From: Flavobacteriaceae bacterium UBA5079
GTDB taxonomy: Bacteria > Bacteroidota > Bacteroidia > Flavobacteriales > Flavobacteriaceae
NCBI GenBank assembly: GCA_002414705.1
Contig: DIAL01000101.1
Span: 1,341-20,829, forward strand
Length of the DNA: 19,489 nucleotides
Direction of reading: 5' to 3'
Positions 13,442 to 19,489 of the stretch are shown here, one piece after another. The first letter of the stretch is position 1. Each line of letters starts with the position of its first letter. The translations under genes were made by a program, and so were the position numbers. The notes under the pieces were generated by a model that saw nothing but the letters and a program-made list of their open reading frames with translations, did not search any database and was not told the origin of the DNA.

Positions 13442-15034
13442 TTATTTTTTAATTAATTTACCTGTGAATTGCGTTTGTAAAGTATGACTAGCTTTCACTA
13501 TATAAAGTCCTGACGATAATTCAGAAACACTAAAGGTATGTTTTTCTTTAAATGCTCCTAAAAATTCTTTTATTAGCTTCCCAGAAAGATCATAAATCTT
13601 CAAATCTATAACCGACTTATTAATAGAAAACGTGTTTTTTGTAGGGGATGGATAGAGTTGAAAGTTTAAGTCTGTTTGGTTCAATGTATCCAAAGATAAT
13701 GTTGGGTTTAGTGTCCCTTCAAGTTCAATAATTAATGTGCTATTGTTGTTGTATGTTACTGTTACTGTCCCGCTTCTAGAACTTTGTACTGTATTATTAA
13801 GTATGGCTTGAATGGTGATGTTTGAGTTGGCACCAACTAACAAGTTTGTGTAGTTTTCAGCCAAGGTATAATCTGAACCTGAAATGGAAATGTTATCGAT
13901 ATATGTACCTGTTGTTCCAGCTGTATTAGCTAATTCAAGATCAATGGTTGTAGAGCCAAAATCTGGACCATATTCAAATGTTTTTGTGGTTTCATTTGTT
14001 GTAAATATACTATTAACGTTTGGTGTTCCGGAAGCATTATCTGTACCCAAATATTCCATATCACGAATAGATGTTCCACCTGAAGATCCTCCAGCAACAT
14101 AAATAGTTGTACCGGAAACAATAGGTTGGAAACCATGTCTTGTAAAACTTAAACTATTTTGATTTGTCCAAGTATTTGTTAGCGGATTGAATGATTCAAC
14201 GATACCAACTTGACCGTTACTTGATCTATTAAATGTCGTTTCACCTCCAATTGTAAAAATTTTATTTTCAAAGACAGCTATACCTAATCCCGCTCTAGGA
14301 CTTGGTATGTTTAGGTTAATTGGTAAAGTTGACCATTGAGACGATAAAAAGTCGTAAACATCTACTTCGGGAATTTGAGGCTCAAACAAACCTCCAGGAC
14401 CACCAGTTAATCTGCCACCCATGGCATATAGTTTGTTTCCAAAAATAGCTGCTTGAAAATGGTCACGTGCTCGTGGTGCATTAGTTAAGGATGTCCAAAC
14501 CCCTGTTGCTGGATTAAATTCATCAAAATATGAAACATAACCACCACTATGTCCATTATTATTGCCACCAACCACATAAAATTTATTGTTATAAACTGCT
14601 AAACCTGCAGAACCTCGTTTGCGAGAAGCTGGAATTTCCATTCCCTGAATCCATTGTTCAGATGCTGGATTATACATATAAATATAATCTGCATTTTGTT
14701 CAGGATTTGGCTCATTTGTTTTAAATGCACCAATTACCCAAATTAAGCCTTCATAACTAACCGCTTGAAAGTGATTAAATTCAACTGGTGCTAAACCACC
14801 TTGTGTCCATGTATTACTAGCGTAGTCATAAACATCTAATCTTTGTGATGACTCACGACCACCAAACATGATAAATTTATCACCAATCTGTACAAAACCA
14901 AATTCATGCCTTGCTACATAATTTTCATTTTCATTTTTTTCTGTCCAAGTTTGAGAAAATCCAATGTTAAAAAGAAAAAAAACCATGACAAATAAAGTTA
15001 TGGAAAAAAGGCGGTAAGTTGACGAAAATAGCAT
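13442..15034 (-). CDS. Secreted Kelch-repeat protein with T9SS sorting domain
   Basis: The 530-residue protein has a signal peptide (residues 1-27, ending GFS before QTW). Six Kelch blades cover about 35-325, marked by Gly-Gly or equivalent turns at IMFGG (58-59), WVIGA (101), YVVGG (156-157), YAMGG (206-207), FTIGG (263-264) and YVAGG (315-316), each followed by a Tyr/Phe-Asn/Asp-x-x-x-x-x-W strand. Residues 340-440 form a Hydin-like beta-sandwich (GSTTIDLELANTAGTTGTYI). The C-terminus (about 458-530: YPSPTKNTFSIN, VIDLKIYDLSGKLIKEF, SSGLYIVKA, GKLIKK) is a type A T9SS tail. It should therefore be exported and surface-anchored or released. Kelch propellers bind proteins or glycans; here no catalytic residues are evident. 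A terminator separates it from the amylase gene, so it is probably transcribed separately. Confidence 0.88.
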   Translation of the reverse strand: MLFSSTYRLFSITLFVMVFFLFNIGFSQTWTEKNENENYVARHEFGFVQIGDKFIMFGGRESSQRLDVYDYASNTWTQGGLAPVEFNHFQAVSYEGLIWVIGAFKTNEPNPEQNADYIYMYNPASEQWIQGMEIPASRKRGSAGLAVYNNKFYVVGGNNNGHSGGYVSYFDEFNPATGVWTSLTNAPRARDHFQAAIFGNKLYAMGGRLTGGPGGLFEPQIPEVDVYDFLSSQWSTLPINLNIPSPRAGLGIAVFENKIFTIGGETTFNRSSNGQVGIVESFNPLTNTWTNQNSLSFTRHGFQPIVSGTTIYVAGGSSGGTSIRDMEYLGTDNASGTPNVNSIFTTNETTKTFEYGPDFGSTTIDLELANTAGTTGTYIDNISISGSDYTLAENYTNLLVGANSNITIQAILNNTVQSSRSGTVTVTYNNNSTLIIELEGTLNPTLSLDTLNQTDLNFQLYPSPTKNTFSINKSVIDLKIYDLSGKLIKEFLGAFKEKHTFSVSELSSGLYIVKASHTLQTQFTGKLIKK

Positions 15035-15195
15035 TATTGAAATTCCAATTTGATTATTGTGAAAAGATGTTCAAGATATTGATTTTGAATATAATCCGCT
15101 GTTAATTGATTCGTAAATCGTTAAACGTTCAAATTTTACCGTTTATAATATGATTTTAAATTGATTGGCGATAAATTTTATCAAAAATAAAAATT

Positions 15196-15228
15196 AAAAA
15201 AGGTTCGACTCTTAATCAAACCTTTTTG
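15196..15228 (-). terminator. Intrinsic terminator of the GH13 gene
   Basis: AAAAAGGTT (15197-15205) pairs with AACCTTTTT (15219-15227), nine pairs with a 13-base loop that can add two more. On the - strand it is followed by T-rich sequence. It lies about 30 bp past the amylase stop codon and ends that transcription unit before the Kelch gene. Confidence 0.78.
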
Positions 15229-15259
15229 TGAAAAATGCTATCAATCAATTAAAAATAAA

Positions 15260-18163
15260 TCAGATTTTTACAAGTTTAGTGGTTTTTTGAATTCCTGAAT
15301 TATTTTTTGTCTTTATGATGTAAATACCACTTTTTAAGTTTGAAATATTGAATGCCGAATTTTTAGTAAAAGAACCTTTGAAGGTACTTACTAATTTTCC
15401 TGTCATATCAAAAACTTCTAAGTCTGATATATTTTCATTTATTTTAAATGCTGTTTTTACAGGATTAGGGAAGATTTTAAATGTGTTTTTAAGACTCACA
15501 TCTGTAATACTTAATGTACTATTGGTATTTCCGTAAATCCTAAATTCGCCAGCAGGAACTGATATAGAAGACGATACATTAGAAACATTTATTGATGACG
15601 CTCCTGTTTCGTCCATTAAATCGAACCAAGTTCCTGTAGATGGAAAATTTGGAATGATATTTTGATTATTAACATCAAAATTTATCAGCACAATGACACT
15701 ATTTAGCGCAGTGCTGGGTAATTCTGAATTTAAAACTGTAATACGTTGTTTTAGGTTGTTATTGTCTGTTTCCATAGAATAAGTTCCTTCAAAAACGGGT
15801 TCGTTTATTTTTAACGCGATTAATCGTGACCATGTGTTATAGATAGCACTTCTGCTTGGATTTGTTTCCCAATTTTGTACCCATTGTGGTTGTGGCTTGG
15901 TATCAAGTTTACAATCGCCATCATTACCTCCAGGCTCGTTAACAGTTCCATTGTTACACGTGAAAATGGAGTTTTCCATGCCAAGTTCACCAAAGTGCCA
16001 AATCATTTTTGGGCCAGGAACCGAAAAAAGTGCTGCACCAACGCTAGCCATACGTTTATTTCTATTTTCTAGAGTTTGAGCGTTTTGACCATTAGTATTT
16101 CCTGCAGTTATAACATCATATAAAACGCGTTCTTCATCATGACTTTCAGCATAACCAATTAACCTGTTGGCTGCAAATCCACGACTATCACTGCCAACAC
16201 CAGTTAGATTTCCGCCTGCGCCATTATTAATACCGTTAGGGTCTGTAGCATAACCTCGCGCTAAAACAGCATACGGATCGGTCATTTTACCCCAAAGCAT
16301 GATACCTTTTCCTTCGTCTAGTCTATAATCTGCCCATTGCCTTTCTTCTGCAGCAGAACCTAAATGCTCAAAAATAACATAATGTGTGTCATCCAAACTC
16401 CAGCTATAATCCGCATAATCCTTTAAAACAGCAACACGGTCTGGTTGTGTACTATTTGTACACCCTTCATCACTTGGTGAACAATTTTGTGTAAAACCTT
16501 TGGTTAAATCCCAACGAAATCCATCAATATGGAATTCTTCAATCCAATGTTTAACAACACGTTTTGTGTAATCTTTTGTTCTTGGATTAGAATGGTCAAA
16601 ATCATTACCTACACTATAACTATGTGTGGCAATTTGGTTAAAATACGGATTTTCACTACTTGGTCCTCCCCATCCATCACCATCTGGATCATCCATCCAC
16701 ATGCGCACCATAGGATTTCTTCCAAAAGCATGGTTTAATGCTAAATCTAAAATAACTGCGATACCATTTTCGTGGCATAGATCTACAAACTCTTTAAATT
16801 TTGCTTCTGTACCGTAAAACTTATCTAAAGCCATGTGGTAAGCTGTATTATAGCCCCAACTTTCATTGCCTTCATATTCCATGACAGGCATTAATTCAAT
16901 AGCGTTAATATTTAGATTTTTGAAATAATCTATTTTATCAATTAGATCTTGGAAATTTCTGTTGGTATCAAAATCACGAATAAGTACTTCGTAAATAACT
17001 AAATCTTCTTTCTTTGGCTTTTCAAAATCTGTTACTTGCCAATTATATGCTGTTTGCCCTGTTTGCAATACTGTTACTTCACGTTCCTGTCCTTCCGGAT
17101 AGCTTGGTAAATTAGGATAGGAGTTTGAAGGTATTCCAGGGTCATCAAAAGGTGATAAAACTAATGTGGAATATGGGTCGGCAGTTTTAACAACTGCTGG
17201 AGAATTACCTAGAGGTGTCTTATCTACAACCCAATATTGGTAGGTTTCAATTTGTCCTGGTGTTAGACCAGTAAGCGTAATCCAGAATTTATTATTTCGT
17301 GTTGGATCTTTCTTCATAGCATAGGCTGAAGTAGGCTGATAACCATTAAAACTACCAGCAACATAAACAAAATCTTTGGCAGTTGCATATAGCACTAAAA
17401 CAGCTTCTGTATCGCTTAAATATGTTATACCATCTTGATAAGTTGTTGGCATAATAGCAATTTGTGAACCTGGATCTACAAGTACTCTGAAGCTTTTAAT
17501 AATTATACTACCATTTAGAGATACTTCTAATTGATAATTTTTATTTGTGGTAACATTCGTATCTGTGAAAGAATAACTAGCTGTATTATTTTGTGTATTA
17601 ATTGTTGTGCCGTTTGCTTTCAAAATATAATTTGCATTACCACCAATATTACTAGCGTTTATTTGAAAATCTTGGTTTAAATTTAAAATGGTTGTCGAGT
17701 TAGAAGTTGGATTTGCTAATGCAACTTGAAAGGTTCCAACATCAAAAATAAAATTAGAGCAACCTGTAGCTTTAAGTTCTTGAGTCCCATCGGCATTTCT
17801 AAAAACCATACCCATTTTAGTTATGTTTTGTTCTTGTTGGGGTGTAAGACCAAAATAAGTATTTGGTGTTAAGGTTAAACTCCACATTCCATTTCCATTA
17901 TTGGTCATTTCGCCAACACCATCATCTTGTCCCCAATTTCCTACTACACTTGTTCCATATTCATTCCCGTCGGTTCCAAGGCCTAAATGGGCATAAATTT
18001 TACTCGGATTATTTAAACCGTTACAATTTGTTGCATTACTATTAAGATTGACTGTAATTGTAATAGATTCATTTATTTCAAATGGATTGGGAGAAACCGT
18101 TACTTGAGCTAAAGCTAATTTTGAAACAAAAAGCGTTATTAATATGAAGTAAAATTTTTTCAT
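15260..18163 (-). CDS. Multidomain GH13 alpha-amylase-family enzyme with T9SS tail
   Basis: The 967-residue protein has a signal peptide ending ALAQ (residue 20). Residues 21-148 and about 150-230 are beta-sandwich domains of starch-binding or Ig type. A CBM48/E-set-like domain follows at about 250-335 (DFVYVAGSFNGYQP, YQYWVVD). The GH13 barrel spans about 385-780. Region I is DLALNH (473-478). Region II is GFRWDLTK with nucleophile D552. Region III is VIFEH with acid/base E599. Region IV is ESHDEE with D676. An all-beta domain C follows at about 795-875, and a T9SS tail at about 897-967 (FPNPVKTAFKIN, LKSGIYIIKT). The domain order resembles pullulanase or branching-type enzymes, so cleavage could be alpha-1,4 or alpha-1,6; the sequence alone does not decide. 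It acts outside the cell on starch or glycogen. It follows a SusE-like gene on the same strand. Confidence 0.93.
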   Translation of the reverse strand: MKKFYFILITLFVSKLALAQVTVSPNPFEINESITITVNLNSNATNCNGLNNPSKIYAHLGLGTDGNEYGTSVVGNWGQDDGVGEMTNNGNGMWSLTLTPNTYFGLTPQQEQNITKMGMVFRNADGTQELKATGCSNFIFDVGTFQVALANPTSNSTTILNLNQDFQINASNIGGNANYILKANGTTINTQNNTASYSFTDTNVTTNKNYQLEVSLNGSIIIKSFRVLVDPGSQIAIMPTTYQDGITYLSDTEAVLVLYATAKDFVYVAGSFNGYQPTSAYAMKKDPTRNNKFWITLTGLTPGQIETYQYWVVDKTPLGNSPAVVKTADPYSTLVLSPFDDPGIPSNSYPNLPSYPEGQEREVTVLQTGQTAYNWQVTDFEKPKKEDLVIYEVLIRDFDTNRNFQDLIDKIDYFKNLNINAIELMPVMEYEGNESWGYNTAYHMALDKFYGTEAKFKEFVDLCHENGIAVILDLALNHAFGRNPMVRMWMDDPDGDGWGGPSSENPYFNQIATHSYSVGNDFDHSNPRTKDYTKRVVKHWIEEFHIDGFRWDLTKGFTQNCSPSDEGCTNSTQPDRVAVLKDYADYSWSLDDTHYVIFEHLGSAAEERQWADYRLDEGKGIMLWGKMTDPYAVLARGYATDPNGINNGAGGNLTGVGSDSRGFAANRLIGYAESHDEERVLYDVITAGNTNGQNAQTLENRNKRMASVGAALFSVPGPKMIWHFGELGMENSIFTCNNGTVNEPGGNDGDCKLDTKPQPQWVQNWETNPSRSAIYNTWSRLIALKINEPVFEGTYSMETDNNNLKQRITVLNSELPSTALNSVIVLINFDVNNQNIIPNFPSTGTWFDLMDETGASSINVSNVSSSISVPAGEFRIYGNTNSTLSITDVSLKNTFKIFPNPVKTAFKINENISDLEVFDMTGKLVSTFKGSFTKNSAFNISNLKSGIYIIKTKNNSGIQKTTKLVKI

Positions 18164-18178
18164 AACTTATTTTAATTT

Positions 18179-18214
18179 AAAAAGGGGCTGATTAAAATAT
18201 CAGCCCCTTTTTTT
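18179..18214 (-). terminator. Intercistronic terminator between susE-like gene and GH13 gene
   Basis: GGGGCTGAT (18184-18192) and ATCAGCCCC (18199-18207) form nine perfect pairs with a 6-base loop, extended by A and T runs on both sides. In the leftward direction a T run follows the stem, and the amylase ATG comes only 15 bp later. It should end most susE-like transcripts and let a fraction continue. Confidence 0.87.
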
Positions 18215-18224
18215 AATGTGTTTA

Positions 18225-19489
18225 CTATTGAACTAAATTAAGTTGGTATGTTCCAGCAACTAAATCAAGTCTTACTCTGTACTTGCCTGCAGTAACATCT
18301 ATATTGTCACCACCAGCATCTAATGTTCCATCTGCTCCACTGTCACCAAAGTCGTTATCCCATGCATTATTGTAACGGAATTTAATTTGACCGTCAATTA
18401 AGGTAACAATATCACCTACAAGAATATCAGGTTGTACTTCAGTTAAAGAAAAATCGGCAGTTGCTCCCCAATCATTGTATGCACCACCAACAACACCTAA
18501 AATATCATCTTCAACAATAGAATAAACACTATTATTAAAATCTAAAGTAATTAAATAGTGTCCTGCGGTAACATTAATGTTGTCTCCTCCTTGTTCAAGC
18601 GTGCCATCAGCACCTGTATCACCGAAGTCGGTTGTCCATTGGTTGTTTTGTCTAAATTTAATCTGACCTGTTAATAATCTCACACCTACTTTAAAGGTGT
18701 CAGTTGTATAGTCATAATAAAATTTAGCATCTGGAGTAGCTCCCCAATCATTATAACCATCACCTACAACACCCCAAGAAAATTCTTCCATTGTGTATGT
18801 GTTATCGTTTAAGTTGATAGTAATTTTATAATTACCCGCTGTTACTGGAATATTTGACCCTCCAGCTTCTAAGGTTCCATCTGTATCATTATCTCCTAAA
18901 TCGCTATCCCATGCATTATTTTCACGGAATTTAATTTCACCATCAATTAATGTTACATAAGAAACAATAACACCTGCTTGGCTAGTTGTGTAAAATTCAC
19001 CATCAGTAAAAGCACCCCAATTATTGTAACCACTTCCAACAACTCCCCAAGTAGCTATTTCAATTCCTGATCCACCACCTGTGGTTGCTTCAGGTAGAAA
19101 AACAGTAATAGTTTGTTCTGGTGAAAAAGATTCCGTTGTAGAAATAGCATCACCTACAAAAGCACGAACTCTAAAGTGTAGCATGCCTGTGTCTGGTTCA
19201 GGGCTACCAGAATCATTATCAAGACCAGCTAATTCAGCAAGTTCTTTTAATTTTCCAATAGATAAGGTTAGGTTTGTGTCTGAAGTTGTTTCGCTAACAA
19301 CGGTTGCATCTGAAAAATCGCCTAAAATAGAATTTTGAATTTCATAAGATACATTTGTTGGAACATCAAAACTAGCAGGATTCCATGTAAATACAACACC
19401 AATATTATCATTAGCATCATTTCCTGGAGTTAATACATATTGTTGTAAGAATGTGTTTGTAAAAACGAGTTCGCCTTGAGGTTGCGCTA
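18225..19489 (-). CDS. susE: SusE-like outer-membrane starch-binding lipoprotein (5' partial)
   Basis: The frame stays open to the right-hand end of the window (last full codon at 19487-19485), so the ATG at 19184 is internal and the signal sequence is not seen. About 421 residues are visible. The first 100 or so match a SusE N-terminal domain (ELVFTNTFLQQYVLTPGND, FTWNPASFDVPTNVSYEIQ). Three tandem repeats of about 92 residues follow, at 19049-18779, 18776-18503 and 18500-18228. Each opens with (W/L)GVVG..YN(N/D)WGA and contains IKFR.NN.W and DGTLE.GG.NI.VTAG.Y; the aromatic residues are suited to glucan binding. SusE-type lipoproteins hold starch at the cell surface for SusC/D import. Its place before a GH13 enzyme supports that role. 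The symbol is by family resemblance; it could equally be called SusF-like. Confidence 0.88.
   Translation of the reverse strand, partial: AQPQGELVFTNTFLQQYVLTPGNDANDNIGVVFTWNPASFDVPTNVSYEIQNSILGDFSDATVVSETTSDTNLTLSIGKLKELAELAGLDNDSGSPEPDTGMLHFRVRAFVGDAISTTESFSPEQTITVFLPEATTGGGSGIEIATWGVVGSGYNNWGAFTDGEFYTTSQAGVIVSYVTLIDGEIKFRENNAWDSDLGDNDTDGTLEAGGSNIPVTAGNYKITINLNDNTYTMEEFSWGVVGDGYNDWGATPDAKFYYDYTTDTFKVGVRLLTGQIKFRQNNQWTTDFGDTGADGTLEQGGDNINVTAGHYLITLDFNNSVYSIVEDDILGVVGGAYNDWGATADFSLTEVQPDILVGDIVTLIDGQIKFRYNNAWDNDFGDSGADGTLDAGGDNIDVTAGKYRVRLDLVAGTYQLNLVQ

Noticed and set aside
13930..14136. Small - strand open frame inside the Kelch gene and several + strand frames at 14530-18045
   Set aside because: All overlap the Kelch or GH13 coding sequence in other frames and have no recognisable features.
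1..19489. CRISPR array, insertion sequence or transposase
   Set aside because: No regularly spaced repeats of 25-40 bp and no transposase motifs are seen; the only recombinase is the tyrosine integrase.

Overview
The window looks like chromosomal DNA of a marine-type member of the Flavobacteriaceae (Bacteroidota). The evidence is the AT-rich sequence, the near absence of Shine-Dalgarno sites, two proteins with type IX secretion (T9SS) C-terminal tails, a SusE-like starch-binding lipoprotein, an ECF sigma / FecR / TonB-transducer triplet of the Bacteroidota kind, and Asp-rich lipoproteins. The genus cannot be read from the sequence.

Region 1 (1-4293, + strand) is a tight seven-gene run with overlaps or gaps of 10-36 bp, probably one operon. 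In order it holds a LOG-family Rossmann protein (5' end cut by the window), a four-helix membrane protein, a DUF2141 protein, a four-helix cytochrome b, a beta-barrel protein resembling outer-membrane phospholipase A, an ATP-cone fused to a PD-(D/E)XK nuclease, and a stand-alone membrane protein of the Pycsar-effector (PycTM/DUF5706) type. Region 2 (4440-5559, +) is an overlapping pair of DUF2202 ferritin-like proteins, one a lipoprotein and one secreted.

Region 3 (5611-7638, - strand) is a two-gene lipoprotein operon ending in a strong intrinsic terminator. Its proteins share a lipocalin-like repeat module. The operon is divergent from region 4 (7811-11783, +), which encodes an ECF sigma factor that apparently starts at TTG, a FecR anti-sigma factor and a TonB-dependent transducer with an N-terminal STN domain. 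The layout suggests that the surface receptor senses a ligand, FecR relays the signal and the sigma factor is released. The divergent lipoproteins are plausible targets.

Region 5 (11866-13385) is a recombination end. It has a Bacteroidota-type tyrosine integrase (-), a 360-bp upstream region with repeats and palindromes, and a 3' fragment of a tRNA-Leu(UAG) gene followed by that gene's intrinsic terminator. The arrangement is that of the right-hand attachment site of an integrative element. The element would lie to the left of about 13344 and may include some or all of regions 1-4. Its other end, with the intact tRNA, is not in the window.

Region 6 (13442-19489, - strand) is probably resident chromosome. 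It holds a secreted six-blade Kelch protein with a T9SS tail and, separated from it by a terminator, the end of a starch-utilisation locus: a SusE-like lipoprotein with three tandem starch-binding-type repeats (5' end cut by the window) followed by a multidomain GH13 alpha-amylase-family enzyme with a T9SS tail. A terminator hairpin lies between susE and the amylase gene. SusC and SusD would be expected to the right, outside the window.
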